From contig CATQHX010000078.1 of the NCBI GenBank assembly GCA_958296065.1, positions 1 to 64,000 of the forward strand: DNA of 64,000 bases. The letters are read 5' to 3'. The translations under genes and the position numbers were made by a program. This DNA comes from Vicinamibacterales bacterium (GTDB lineage Bacteria; Acidobacteriota; Vicinamibacteria; Vicinamibacterales; UBA8438). How positions within the stretch are numbered: position 1 is the first letter of the stretch; every line of letters begins with the position of its first letter. The notes beneath the pieces were generated by a model. It worked only from the letters and a program-made list of their open reading frames with translations, had not been told where the DNA came from and searched no databases. Shown here one piece after another: positions 19,169 through 28,611 of the stretch.

Positions 19169-20107
19169 ATGATTCGCCGGGCCACAGCAGCAGCCACCGC
19201 CGCCGTCGCGGGCATCATCTGGATGGGTGCCGCGGGCGCCCAGCCGCCCGACACCCCGGCCCAGCCGCCGGCGTTCCGTGCCGGGGTGGACGTCGTCTCG
19301 CTGAACGTCACGGTGATGGATCGCGAAGGGCGCTTTGTCACCGACCTCGACCAGATCGACTTCCAGGTGTACGAAGACGGCGTCCAGCAGGAGGTCAACT
19401 TCTTCACGAGGACGCAACTGCCCATCGCGCTCGCGCTGCTCATCGACACCAGCGCGAGCATGGACGAGAAGATGACGACCGCGCAGGAGGCGGCCATCGG
19501 CTTCGCGCAGCGGCTGCGCCCCGAGGATCTCGCGGAGATCGTCGACTTCGACAGCCGCGTGAACATCCTGCAGCCGTTCACCAACGACGTCGAGCAGCTC
19601 GAGCGCGCCATCCAGCGCACCGCGGCCGGCGGCTCCACCTCGCTCTACAACGCCATCTACATCGCGTTGCGGGAGCTGGCCAAGGCCCCGCTCCGGCAGG
19701 CCGACCTGCGGCGGGAGGCGATCATCGTGCTGTCGGACGGCGAGGACACCTCGAGCCTGGTGAGCTTCGACGAGGTCCTGGAGCTCGCAAAGCGTTCGAA
19801 CACCGCCATCTTCTCCATCGGCCTGCAGTCCGAGGACAGCCGCTCCCGCACCGGATTCCGCGAAGCGGACTTCGTGTTGCGCCAACTGGCGCAGGAAACC
19901 GGCGGGCGCGCGTTCTTCCCGGAGCGCATCGAGCAGTTGCCGGAGATCTACCAGCAGATTTCCGACGAGCTCTCCAGTCAGTACTCCGTCGGCTACATCT
20001 CCGCGAACCCTCTCCGGAACGGCCGCTGGCGGCGCGTTATCGTGCGGGTCGACCGCGACGCGGTATCCACGCGGACCAAGCAGGGCTACTACGCCCCGCG
20101 GGGCTGA
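19169..20107 (+). CDS. Secreted VWA-domain protein with intact MIDAS
   Basis: A 312-residue protein with a signal peptide (residues 1-24, ending AAGAQ) and one VWA domain related to its neighbour. Here the metal motif is complete: DTSAS at residues 93-97. The later motifs GGSTSLYNAIY and IVLSDGEDTSS are also present. The N-terminal strand VVSLNVTVMDREGRFVTDL and the C-terminal LSSQYSVGYISANPLRNGRW match the Acidobacterial VWA family. It follows the first VWA gene by 38 bases, so the pair looks like a tandem duplication with divergence. Function and ligand unknown. Confidence 0.8.
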   Translation: MIRRATAAATAAVAGIIWMGAAGAQPPDTPAQPPAFRAGVDVVSLNVTVMDREGRFVTDLDQIDFQVYEDGVQQEVNFFTRTQLPIALALLIDTSASMDEKMTTAQEAAIGFAQRLRPEDLAEIVDFDSRVNILQPFTNDVEQLERAIQRTAAGGSTSLYNAIYIALRELAKAPLRQADLRREAIIVLSDGEDTSSLVSFDEVLELAKRSNTAIFSIGLQSEDSRSRTGFREADFVLRQLAQETGGRAFFPERIEQLPEIYQQISDELSSQYSVGYISANPLRNGRWRRVIVRVDRDAVSTRTKQGYYAPRG

Positions 20108-20131
20108 CTTGTCCATAGCCCGGGCCCCTCG

Positions 20132-20956
20132 ATGAACGCGCCCCCTCTCGCTCTCTATCTCGTGGCGGGAGTCGCCTACGCCGTTCACTTCGGAACGCGC
20201 AGCGCTTCTTCCGGCCGCATAGCCACGGTCTCGCTGGTGTTCGGCGTGCTCGTGCACACGTTCGTCATCGGCATGCAGACGATGCAGGTCGGCCACGTAC
20301 CGCTGGTCGGCACCACGGGCGCCATCTCGGCCTTCGTGTGGTTTCTCGGTCTCGCCTACCTCTACACCGAGATGACCACGGACGAGCGCGCGATGGGCAT
20401 CTTCATCGTGCCGCTGATGATCTTCCTGCAGTTGATTCCGGCCATCAGCAACAGCGTGGCGACGCGGCCCCCGGTGCTCGAGAGCCGCTGGTTCGAGATT
20501 CACGTGTTCTCGCTCCTGGTGGCGTATGCCACCTTCGCGCTCGCGTGCGTCATCAGCGTCACCTACGTCCTGCTCTTCAAGGAGCTGAAGGCCAAGCACC
20601 CCGGCGTCTTCTACGCGCGCCTGCCGTCGCTGCAAGTGCTCGACACGATGAACGGGCGCGCGGTAACGTTCGGCTGGGTGTTCCTGACGCTCGGGCTGGC
20701 AGTCGGTGCGATCTGGCTGATCCAGGTGCAGCCGGGCGCGGCGGACCCGCGGGTGCAAGCGATGTCGCTCCTCGATCCGAAAATCTTCATCGTGCTGCTC
20801 TGCTGGGTGGTCTACACGTTCTCGCTGTACGCCCGCCGGTCGTTCGGCTGGGGAGGCCGCCGCGCCGCGTGGTTGTCGACGGTCGGGTTTGCGATCCTGA
20901 TGCTGAACTTCGTGCCGATAGGGTACTTCGGCACCAGCAGCCACAATTTCTACTGA
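20132..20956 (+). CDS. HemX/CcsA-like membrane protein
   Basis: A 274-residue protein with about eight membrane helices, in the position of hemX just before hemA. The fold resembles the cytochrome c assembly (CcsA/HemX) family: FLGLAYLYTEMTTDERAMGI, conserved His in WFEIHVFSLLVAYATFALA, and a His near the C-terminus (SSHNFY). The Trp-rich heme-handling WWD motif of true CcsA/CcmC is not visible where it is expected, after VQPGAADPRV. I therefore favour HemX, which modulates glutamyl-tRNA reductase in some bacteria, over a cytochrome c synthase. It lies 51 bases before hemA. Confidence 0.7.
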   Translation: MNAPPLALYLVAGVAYAVHFGTRSASSGRIATVSLVFGVLVHTFVIGMQTMQVGHVPLVGTTGAISAFVWFLGLAYLYTEMTTDERAMGIFIVPLMIFLQLIPAISNSVATRPPVLESRWFEIHVFSLLVAYATFALACVISVTYVLLFKELKAKHPGVFYARLPSLQVLDTMNGRAVTFGWVFLTLGLAVGAIWLIQVQPGAADPRVQAMSLLDPKIFIVLLCWVVYTFSLYARRSFGWGGRRAAWLSTVGFAILMLNFVPIGYFGTSSHNFY

Positions 20957-21007
20957 GGCCACAATTTCCACGGAAGAGCAATCGCGGCGCAAAACGCGGG
21001 TCACCAC

Positions 21008-22357
21008 ATGCATCTGTTCCTGCTCGGGGCGAGCCACCACAGCGCACCGGTCGAGCTGCGGGAGCGCATCGACTTCGCCCGCCGGGGCACTCCGGAGGCG
21101 TTGGCGGAAATAGTGGAGGTGGCGGGCGTCAGCGAGGCGGTGGTGCTCTCGACCTGCAACCGGGCCGAGATCTACGCGCACTCCGAGGTCCTCGAACCGG
21201 TCGGCGAGGCGCTGGCCGGCTTCATGAGTGCGTTCCACGACGTGCCCGAGCCCGAGTTGGCCCCGCACCTGTACCGTCGCCAGGGGGCGGACGCCGCGCG
21301 GCACCTGTTCCGGGTCGTGGCCGGACTCGACTCGCTGGTGGTCGGGGAGCCGCAGATTCTGGGGCAGGTCAAGGACGCGTTCGCCGTCGCCTCGGAACGC
21401 GGATTCACCGGGGCGGCGCTGAACCGGCTGTTCCACACGTCGTTCACCGTCGGCAAGCGCGTGCGGAACGAGACGGGGCTCGGAGAGGGCGCGGTGTCGG
21501 TGAGCTACGCCGCCATCTCGCTGGCGCGCAAGATCTTCGGCGAGCTGGAAGGCCGGCGGGCCCTGGTCGTCGGGGCGGGCGAGATGGCCGAGCTCACGGC
21601 CACCCACCTGCGCTCCCAGAATGTCGGTCGGATCGGCGTCGCCAATCGCAGCGCCGGCAGAGCCGCGACCCTCGCCGCCAAGGTGGACGGCGTCGCGGTG
21701 CCGTGGGGGGAGATCACCACCGAGCTGACCACCACCGATATCGTCCTGACCGCCACCGGCGCGCCCCGCTGGCTCCTGACCCGCTCGCAGGTGGCCGAGG
21801 CCATGCAGCCGCGCCGCGACCGGCCCTTGTTCATGATCGACATCGGGTTGCCGCGCGACGTCGAGCCGTCGGCCAGCGACGTCGAGCAGGTCTTCCTTTA
21901 CAACATCGACGACCTGCAGTCGATCGTGCGGGAGAACCTCGCCCGCCGGCAGACGCAGGTGGACCGGGCGGAGCTGATGGTGCGCGAGGAGGTCGACGGC
22001 TTCATGCGCTGGTTGCGCTCGCGGGGCGCCGTACCCACCGTGGTGGCGCTGCGTCGACACTTCGAGCGCACGCGGCAGCAGGAGCTGGAACGGCTCAAGC
22101 CCAAGCTGGCCTCGTTGCCCGCATCCGCCCGGGCCCGCGTGGACGAGGTCACCCGGCTGCTGGTCGAAAAGCTGCTCTCGTCGCCGACCGAGCAGCTCAA
22201 GGCGGCGCCGGACGAGGAAGCGGTGGCCGCCGACGCCGACACGCTCGGCCGGCTGTTCGGACTCGGCGAGCACGCGGACGCCGCGCGGCGGCGCGCACCG
22301 CGGCATCGCGAATCGGCCGGGACCGCGGAGCGCGCGTCGGCCGTGAGAAATCGGTGA
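21008..22357 (+). CDS. hemA: Glutamyl-tRNA reductase
   Basis: First committed step of the C5 heme pathway: NADPH-dependent reduction of glutamyl-tRNA to glutamate-1-semialdehyde. The protein has 449 residues. The catalytic Cys50 is in VVLSTCNRAEIYA; LDSLVVGEPQILGQVKDAF and the Rossmann motif VVGAGEMAELTATHL are family signatures; a C-terminal helical dimerisation domain follows. Its TGA overlaps the GTG of hemC, which implies translational coupling. The aminomutase partner gene hemL lies about 20 kb away. Confidence 0.96.
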   Translation: MHLFLLGASHHSAPVELRERIDFARRGTPEALAEIVEVAGVSEAVVLSTCNRAEIYAHSEVLEPVGEALAGFMSAFHDVPEPELAPHLYRRQGADAARHLFRVVAGLDSLVVGEPQILGQVKDAFAVASERGFTGAALNRLFHTSFTVGKRVRNETGLGEGAVSVSYAAISLARKIFGELEGRRALVVGAGEMAELTATHLRSQNVGRIGVANRSAGRAATLAAKVDGVAVPWGEITTELTTTDIVLTATGAPRWLLTRSQVAEAMQPRRDRPLFMIDIGLPRDVEPSASDVEQVFLYNIDDLQSIVRENLARRQTQVDRAELMVREEVDGFMRWLRSRGAVPTVVALRRHFERTRQQELERLKPKLASLPASARARVDEVTRLLVEKLLSSPTEQLKAAPDEEAVAADADTLGRLFGLGEHADAARRRAPRHRESAGTAERASAVRNR

Positions 22358-23301
22358 GACGGCTGCGGATCGGCACGCGCGGCAGCCCCCTCGCCCGCTG
22401 GCAGGCGGAAGCCGTGGCCGCTGCCATTGCGCGTGCCGGAGGGCCGGAGACCGAGCTGGTTCCCATCCGGACCAGCGGCGACCGGACGGTGAGCAAGCCG
22501 ATCTCCAGCCTCGGCGGCAAGCGGGTGTTCGTCAAGGAGATCGAGGAGGCGCTCGTCGACGAGCGAGTCGATCTGGCGGTGCACAGCGCCAAGGACCTGC
22601 CGGCCGAGCGGCTGCCGGGCCTGAGCGTGCAGGCCGTGCTGCCACGGGAGGATCCGCGGGACGCGGTCGTCGCGCGACGGTCGCCCGCGCACGCCGCGAA
22701 CGGTCCGGACGCGCTCTTCGGATCCGACCGGGCGCCGCGGGTCGGCACCGGCAGCGTACGCCGCACCGCGCAGCTCCGGCATGCCTATCCGCACCTGGAC
22801 ATCGCCGCGATCCGCGGCAACGTGGGCACGCGGCTGGACAAGCTGGAGGCGGGCGGCTTCGATCTGCTCGTGCTTGCCGCGGCAGGACTCGTGAGACTGG
22901 ACCTTGCGGCCCGCATCACCCTCCGGCTGCCGTTCGATCTCTGCGTGCCGGCCCCTGGCCAGGGAATCGTCTGTGCCGAGTACCGCGGGAACGACGAAGC
23001 GATGCGCGAGCTGCTCGCGACCATTGCCGATCGCGACAGCTCGGCGGCCCTGGCCGCGGAACGCGCGCTCGTCACCGCCCTCGGCGCCGATTGTCAGGTG
23101 CCGCTCGGCGGCGTGACGACGGTCGCCGGAGACCGTCTCGTCCTGCGCGGTGTCGTCGCCTCGCCGGACGGCGCCAGGCTGGTGCTCCACGAATCCGAGG
23201 GTTCCACGGCCGCTCCCGCCGCCCTCGGCGCACAGGTCGCGGCGGGACTGCTGGCGGCCGGAGCCGGGCCGCTGCTGGACGCGGCGAGGAGTTCGCGGTG
23301 A
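22354..23301 (+). CDS. hemC: Porphobilinogen deaminase (hydroxymethylbilane synthase)
   Basis: Joins four porphobilinogen units into hydroxymethylbilane. It has 315 residues from GTG 22354, which overlaps the hemA stop. Family signatures are RIGTRGSPLARWQA at the start, HSAKDLPAERLPG, and GSVRRTAQL. The dipyrromethane cofactor is attached through Cys247 in LGADCQVPLGG. Overlaps hemD by 4 bases. Confidence 0.96.
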   Translation: MRRLRIGTRGSPLARWQAEAVAAAIARAGGPETELVPIRTSGDRTVSKPISSLGGKRVFVKEIEEALVDERVDLAVHSAKDLPAERLPGLSVQAVLPREDPRDAVVARRSPAHAANGPDALFGSDRAPRVGTGSVRRTAQLRHAYPHLDIAAIRGNVGTRLDKLEAGGFDLLVLAAAGLVRLDLAARITLRLPFDLCVPAPGQGIVCAEYRGNDEAMRELLATIADRDSSAALAAERALVTALGADCQVPLGGVTTVAGDRLVLRGVVASPDGARLVLHESEGSTAAPAALGAQVAAGLLAAGAGPLLDAARSSR

Positions 23302-24116
23302 CGACGCGCGAGGCGCAACCGCTCGCGGGCCGGACGGTCCTGGTGACGCGCCCGAGCGCCCAGGCTCCCGAGCTGGTCGATCGGCTGGCCGTCCTCGGCG
23401 CCGAGCCGATCGCGGCGCCCGCAATCCGGATTGTTCCGCCGCGGGATACCCAACCGCTCGACGACGCGTGCGCGGCAGCAGGCTCGTTCGCGTGGATCGT
23501 GTTCACCTCGGCCAACGCGGTCGACGCCTTCATGGCACGCCTCGCAGCCGCCGGCCGCGGCGGTGCCGCGCTCGCGGGCGTTCGCATCTGCGCCATCGGC
23601 CCGGCCACCGGCGCCCGGCTCCACGAACACGGGTTGCGGGTGGATCTGGCGCCGGCGGAACACCGGGGCGAAGCGGTAAGCGCGGCCCTCCGGGCCGGAG
23701 CCGACCTGCGCGGGTCGCGCGTGCTGCTGCCGCGGGCCGACATCGCGCGGCCGGCCCTGCCGGACGCGCTCCGGGCGGCGGGGGCCGACGTAACGGAGGT
23801 GACCGCCTACCGCACGATCGCCGCGCCGGACTGGCCGGGCGCGGCCATACTCGATCTGCTCCTGCGGCGAGAGATCGACGCGGTGACGTTCACCAGCGCG
23901 TCGGCGGTTCGGAGCGCCGTGCAGTCCCTGGGCGCGAATCGGGCCGTCGACCTGCTGCGTACGACCGTCGTCGCGGCTATCGGCCCGGTCACGGCGCGGG
24001 CCGCGCGGCAGCTCGGCGTGGAAACGAAGGTCATGCCGTCGACCTACACTACGCAGGCGCTCGCACAAGCGCTCGGGGAACATTTCGCCGGACTACCAAC
24101 CGCTCAGTCGGCATGA
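23298..24116 (+). CDS. hemD: Uroporphyrinogen-III synthase
   Basis: Cyclises hydroxymethylbilane with inversion of ring D. It has 272 residues from GTG 23298 (GTGA overlap with hemC). Typical patterns are LAGRTVLVTRPSAQAPELVD at the start, WIVFTSANAVDAF and AVTFTSASAVRSAVQ in the two lobes, and VAAIGPVTARAARQLGV near the end. HemD sequences diverge widely, so position between hemC and hemB strengthens the call. Confidence 0.92.
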   Translation: MTTREAQPLAGRTVLVTRPSAQAPELVDRLAVLGAEPIAAPAIRIVPPRDTQPLDDACAAAGSFAWIVFTSANAVDAFMARLAAAGRGGAALAGVRICAIGPATGARLHEHGLRVDLAPAEHRGEAVSAALRAGADLRGSRVLLPRADIARPALPDALRAAGADVTEVTAYRTIAAPDWPGAAILDLLLRREIDAVTFTSASAVRSAVQSLGANRAVDLLRTTVVAAIGPVTARAARQLGVETKVMPSTYTTQALAQALGEHFAGLPTAQSA

Positions 24117-24132
24117 ATCGGGAACCAAGCCC

Positions 24133-25170
24133 ATGACCACCACCGCTCCTCCATCACCCGCTGCCGTTGCGCGGAAGGCGGCGTCCGGAGCATCCCTGGA
24201 CCTGCGGCGCCGCCCGCGGCGCCTGCGCCGCTCGGCCGCGATCCGCGACATGGTGCGCGAGACGCGGCTCTCTCCCGACGCGTTCGTCTACCCGCTGTTC
24301 GTCTGCGAAGGCGAAGGCGTGCGCCGCGAGGTGCCGTCGATGCCCGGCGTATGCCAGTTGTCGGTCGATCGGGCGGTCGCCGAGACGTCGGCCGCGGCGC
24401 GCGACGGCGTGCGGTCGGTCCTGCTGTTCGGCCTGCCGCACAACGAGGACAAGGACGAGGTCGGCAGCCCCGCGGACGATCCGGACGCTCCGGTCCAGGC
24501 CGCGGTCCGGGCCATCAAGCAGGAGATGCCGGACATGCTGGTCGTGACCGACGTCTGCCTGTGCGAGTACACGTCGCACGGCCACTGCGGCATCGTCGAC
24601 GGCGACGAGATCGTCAACGACGCCACCGTCGAGCGGCTCGCACGCACGGCCGTCTCGCACGCGGAAGCGGGCGCCGACGTGGTCGCCCCCTCGGACATGA
24701 TGGACGGGCGGGTCGGCGCGATCCGCGAGGCCCTAGACGCCGCGCGCTTCGAGGACGTCGCCATCATGACCTACGCCGCGAAGTACTGCTCGGCCTACTA
24801 CGGGCCGTTCCGCGACGCGGCCGACTCGACTCCCGCGTTCGGCGATCGGCGCACCCACCAGATGGACCCCGCCAACGCGGAGGAGGCGCTGCGCGAGGTG
24901 GCGCTCGATCTGGAGGAAGGCGCCGACATCGTCATGGTCAAGCCGGCGCTGCATTACCTGGACGTCATCGCACGAGTCAAGGAGGAGTTCGGCTACCCGA
25001 CGGCGGCGTACCACGTCAGCGGCGAGTACGCCATGCTCAAGGCGGCCGCGCGCAACGGCTGGCTGGACGAGGAGCGGGCGATGCGCGAGGTGCTGACCTC
25101 CATCGTGCGCGCCGGGGCGGACATCGTCATCACCTACTATGCCCGCGAGGCTTCGCGGATGCTGCGCTGA
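24133..25170 (+). CDS. hemB: Delta-aminolevulinic acid dehydratase (porphobilinogen synthase)
   Basis: Condenses two 5-aminolevulinates to porphobilinogen. It has 345 residues. The catalytic zinc ligands Cys142, Cys144 and Cys152 are present in DVCLCEYTSHGHC, so this is a zinc-type enzyme. The Schiff-base lysines are Lys217 (YAAKYCSAYYGPF) and Lys270 (VMVKPALHYLD). It lies 16 bases after hemD and ends the heme cluster. Confidence 0.97.
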   Translation: MTTTAPPSPAAVARKAASGASLDLRRRPRRLRRSAAIRDMVRETRLSPDAFVYPLFVCEGEGVRREVPSMPGVCQLSVDRAVAETSAAARDGVRSVLLFGLPHNEDKDEVGSPADDPDAPVQAAVRAIKQEMPDMLVVTDVCLCEYTSHGHCGIVDGDEIVNDATVERLARTAVSHAEAGADVVAPSDMMDGRVGAIREALDAARFEDVAIMTYAAKYCSAYYGPFRDAADSTPAFGDRRTHQMDPANAEEALREVALDLEEGADIVMVKPALHYLDVIARVKEEFGYPTAAYHVSGEYAMLKAAARNGWLDEERAMREVLTSIVRAGADIVITYYAREASRMLR

Positions 25171-25210
25171 CGGACGCCGCAAGCCATCGGGAACACGGTC
25201 TGCCGACCCC

Positions 25211-26974
25211 ATGCATCCGACTGTCCTTCGCTCGGCGATCTGCGCCGTGCTCGCCGCGTGCCTGACGTCCTGCGACGGCGACCCGGCCTCGCCTCCGCCG
25301 CCGGACGGAGATCTCGCCGACCGGGAGGCTCACGGCGTGGAGTGGTTCGTCGATCGGGCCGCCGACAGCGGCCTCGACTTCGTTCATTTCAACGGAATGA
25401 CCGGCAGGTTCTACCAACCGGAGATGGCCGGCCCCGGCGCGGGGCTGTTCGACTACGACAACGACGGCGATCTCGACGTGTACCTGGTGCAGGGCGAGCT
25501 GCTCGGCGAGGGCGAAGCGCTCCTCCCGCCGCCCGCGGATCAGCCGCCGGGCGACCGGCTCTACCGCAACGATCTCGAGATCGCGGGTAGCGGCGAGCGC
25601 AGGCTCCGCTTCACCGACGTGACCGCCGAGTCGGGGATCGGCGTGCGCGGCTACGGCATGGGGGTCGCGGCCGGCGACTACGACAACGACGGCTGGATCG
25701 ACCTCTACCTGACGCGTTTCGGCCCCAACCGGCTGCTTCGCAACCAGGGCGACGGCACCTTCGCCGACGTAACCGACCGCAGCGGCACGGGCGATCCAGC
25801 CTGGGGAGTGCCGGCGTCGTTCGTCGACTACGACCGCGACGGCCGGCTCGACCTCTTCGTCGGCAACTACCTGAGCTATACGCTGGCCGGCCATACGCAG
25901 TGCTACGACCGGGCCGGGGCGCCCGACTACTGCGCGCCGGAAACGAGCCGGCCGCACCCGGATGTCCTGTACCGCAACCGGGGGGACGGCACGTTCGAGG
26001 ACGTGACCGCGACCGCCGGGCTGGGGCGCGAGTTCGGGCCGGCCCTCGGCTCGGCGACCGCCGATTTCGACGGCGACGGCTGGATCGACCTCTTCGTCGC
26101 CAACGATCAGCGCGAGAACCAGTTGTGGATGAACCAGGGTGACGGCACCTTCGCCAACCGGGCCCTCGCGGCGGGAGCGGCGCTCGGGGCGGGCGGCAAC
26201 GCCAAGGCCGACATGGGGGTCGACGCCGGCGACTTCGACAACGACGGCGACGAGGACCTGTTCATCACGGAGCTGTCGGGCCAGGGCAGCACGCTGTACG
26301 TGAACGACGGCGCCGGCCTGTTCCGCGAGCGTAGCGCCCGGCTCGGCATCCGCGCGCCGAGCCTGCCGTATACCGGCTTCGGAACCGCGTGGGTCGACAT
26401 CGACAACGACGGCTGGCTCGATATAGTTGCCGCGAACGGCGCCGTCGTACTGAACTTCGAGACGTTCGGGCCGGACAACCCCTTCGCCCTGGACCAGCGC
26501 AACCAGGTGTTCCGCAACCTGGGCGGCGCGGGCTTCGAGGTGGCGACGGACCGCGCCGGGGCGGTGTTCGAGCTGTCGGAGGTGAGCCGCGGGGCCGCGT
26601 TCGGCGACGTCGACAACGACGGCGACACCGACATATTGATGGCCAACGCGGCCGGGCCGGTGCGCCTGCTGCTGAACCAGGTCGGCCACCGGCGCCACTG
26701 GCTCGGCCTGCGGCTGGTCGATCCCGAGACGCGGCGCGACGCGGTGGGCGCCCGGGTCGCCGTGGTCCGCCCCGACGGAACGACGCTGTGGCGCCGGGCG
26801 CGCGCGGACGGCAGCTTCGCCTCGGCGAACGATCCCCGCGTGCTCGTCGGACTCGGCGACTCCGCCAACGTTTCGCTGGTGCGGGTACTCTGGCCGGACG
26901 GCGAGGTCGAAACATGGACGGACGTGCGGACGAATCGCTATACGACGCTGGCAAGGGGCACCGGAACGCCGTGA
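25211..26974 (+). CDS. CRTAC1-type FG-GAP/VCBS lipoprotein with ASPIC/UnbV domain
   Basis: A 587-residue exported protein. The N-terminus ends in a lipobox-like LTSC (Cys18), so it may be lipid-anchored. The body is a propeller of FG-GAP/VCBS repeats with calcium-loop motifs such as FDYDNDGDLDVYL, GDYDNDGWIDLYL, DFDGDGWIDLFVAND, DFDNDGDEDLFI and DVDNDGDTDILM. The C-terminal 90 residues, with RRDAVGARVAVV and LWPDGEVETWTDV, match the ASPIC/UnbV domain. Such proteins are common next to TPR proteins in Acidobacteria and Planctomycetes, with unproven roles in surface binding or glycan handling. Its stop overlaps the GTG of the TPR gene by 4 bases, so the two are probably one functional unit. Confidence 0.85.
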   Translation: MHPTVLRSAICAVLAACLTSCDGDPASPPPPDGDLADREAHGVEWFVDRAADSGLDFVHFNGMTGRFYQPEMAGPGAGLFDYDNDGDLDVYLVQGELLGEGEALLPPPADQPPGDRLYRNDLEIAGSGERRLRFTDVTAESGIGVRGYGMGVAAGDYDNDGWIDLYLTRFGPNRLLRNQGDGTFADVTDRSGTGDPAWGVPASFVDYDRDGRLDLFVGNYLSYTLAGHTQCYDRAGAPDYCAPETSRPHPDVLYRNRGDGTFEDVTATAGLGREFGPALGSATADFDGDGWIDLFVANDQRENQLWMNQGDGTFANRALAAGAALGAGGNAKADMGVDAGDFDNDGDEDLFITELSGQGSTLYVNDGAGLFRERSARLGIRAPSLPYTGFGTAWVDIDNDGWLDIVAANGAVVLNFETFGPDNPFALDQRNQVFRNLGGAGFEVATDRAGAVFELSEVSRGAAFGDVDNDGDTDILMANAAGPVRLLLNQVGHRRHWLGLRLVDPETRRDAVGARVAVVRPDGTTLWRRARADGSFASANDPRVLVGLGDSANVSLVRVLWPDGEVETWTDVRTNRYTTLARGTGTP

Positions 26975-28611
26975 CTGTCGCCGCCTTCCGCGGATGCCGG
27001 ACCGCCAAGTCCCCGCTGGTCGCGGTGGTCATCGCCGGTCTGCTGGGCGGCGCCTGCGGACTGCAGGACGAGACCGCCTCGCCCGAGGCCGCGGCCGGCG
27101 CGGTCGACGCGGCGGTTCCGCCGCCGCTCGTCCTGCCCGACCTCTCCGGCCTGCCCGAACCGGTCCAGGCGCAGGTCCGGGACCGCCACGACGCCCTGCG
27201 GCGCGCCGACGACACGGGCGCGTCCGCCGCCGCCCGGGCCAACGCGTACGGCGAGCTGGGCCTGATCCTGATGGCGACCCGCTTCTACGATGCGGCGGAG
27301 ACCGCGTTCGGTCATGCGCAGGCGCTGGCCCCGCGCCAGATGCGCTGGCCGTACTACCTGGCGCAGCTCCACCGAACCACCGGCGATCAGCCGCGGGCGG
27401 TCGAGCGCTTCGAGCGCGCCGTCGAGCTCGATCCCACCTACGTCGCGGCGCTCGTCCGGCTCGGCGAGCTCTACCTCGACGACGGCCGGGCGGAGGAAGC
27501 CGAGCCGTTGTTCGAGCAGGCGCTCGCCGTCGACCCCGCTTCCGCCCCCGCGCTGTCGGGCATCGGGCGCGCGGCGCTGGCGCAGGGCGAGACCGCACGG
27601 GCCATCGAGCACCTGGAACGTGCGCGGGCGGTCGGACCGCCGGCCTGGGACATCCACTACAACCTGGCGACGGCGTACCGCGAGGCGGGGAATCCCGAGC
27701 GGGCCGAGGAGCACCTGAGCCGGCGCGGCGGCGATCCGCCCGAGCCGCCGGACCCGCTGATGCTGGCCTACGAGAGCCTGCTGCGGAGCCCGCGCGCCTA
27801 TGAGACGCGCGGCGTGGCGGCGATGCGGGACGGGCGGACGGCCGAGGCGGTGGAGATCTTCCGCGAAGGCGTGGCTCAGACGCCCGACGATGCGTCGCTG
27901 CGCCAGCAGCTCGGCTCCGCCCTCTTCGCCGGCGGCGACCGGGACGGCGCGGCCGAGCAGTTCGAGGCGGCCCTGCGCCTGGATCCGGCGCAGGCGCGCG
28001 CGCATGCCGGCCTGGCAACCCTGGCGAGCATGGGCGGCCGGCTGGAGGAGGCCATCGAGCGTTTCGCCGCGGCCGTGGAACACGACCCCGACTACCTGGA
28101 GGCACGGCTCGGGCTGGTCGACGCCTATCGCGCCGGCGGGCGAACGGAGGAAGCACTGGCCGAGCTGGACCGGGCGATCGAGATCGCCCCGGGCTTCGCG
28201 GACGTCTGGCTCGCCCGGGGGCTGATGCTCGTCCAGCTCGGCCGCTACCGGGAGGCGCGCGACCGCCTGGAAGAGGCGCGCACGGTCCATCCCCGCCACG
28301 CCGGCCTGACCGACCTGCTGGTTCGGGTCCTGGCCGCTTCCCCGGACCCCGCCGCGCGCGACGGGCGCCGGGCGCTCGCTCTCGTCGAGCCCATGCTCGG
28401 TGCGCCCCCCAACCCGACCCTCGACGAGACCGTGGCGATGGCCCTGGCCGAGGCGGGCCGCTACGCGGAGGCGGCCGAGCGCCAGCGCCGCGCGATAGCC
28501 GGGGCCGAACAGGCCGGGTACCCGGAGATGGCCCGCGTCCTCGCCGCGGCGCTCGACCGGTACGCGCGCGGCCTCCCGTCGCGTGCCCCGCTCGGCGGAC
28601 CGCAACCCTGA
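26971..28611 (+). CDS. TPR-repeat lipoprotein
   Basis: A 546-residue protein from GTG 26971 (GTGA overlap with the CRTAC1 gene). A hydrophobic signal with a possible lipobox GGAC is followed by tetratricopeptide repeats from about residue 80 to 470. Repeats such as AVERFERAVELDPTYVAALV, ALAVDPASAPAL and AIERFAAAVEHDPDYLEARL show the TPR period of 34. A gap in periodicity at about residues 240-275 divides two TPR blocks. Likely a periplasmic scaffold partner of the upstream propeller protein; nothing catalytic is seen. Confidence 0.82.
   Translation: MTVAAFRGCRTAKSPLVAVVIAGLLGGACGLQDETASPEAAAGAVDAAVPPPLVLPDLSGLPEPVQAQVRDRHDALRRADDTGASAAARANAYGELGLILMATRFYDAAETAFGHAQALAPRQMRWPYYLAQLHRTTGDQPRAVERFERAVELDPTYVAALVRLGELYLDDGRAEEAEPLFEQALAVDPASAPALSGIGRAALAQGETARAIEHLERARAVGPPAWDIHYNLATAYREAGNPERAEEHLSRRGGDPPEPPDPLMLAYESLLRSPRAYETRGVAAMRDGRTAEAVEIFREGVAQTPDDASLRQQLGSALFAGGDRDGAAEQFEAALRLDPAQARAHAGLATLASMGGRLEEAIERFAAAVEHDPDYLEARLGLVDAYRAGGRTEEALAELDRAIEIAPGFADVWLARGLMLVQLGRYREARDRLEEARTVHPRHAGLTDLLVRVLAASPDPAARDGRRALALVEPMLGAPPNPTLDETVAMALAEAGRYAEAAERQRRAIAGAEQAGYPEMARVLAAALDRYARGLPSRAPLGGPQP

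Noticed and set aside
20338..22353. A large open frame running from the hemX-like gene into hemC
   Set aside because: It is out of frame with hemX-like and hemA, both of which are clear; hemC begins at GTG 22354 with the usual RIGTRGSPLA start.
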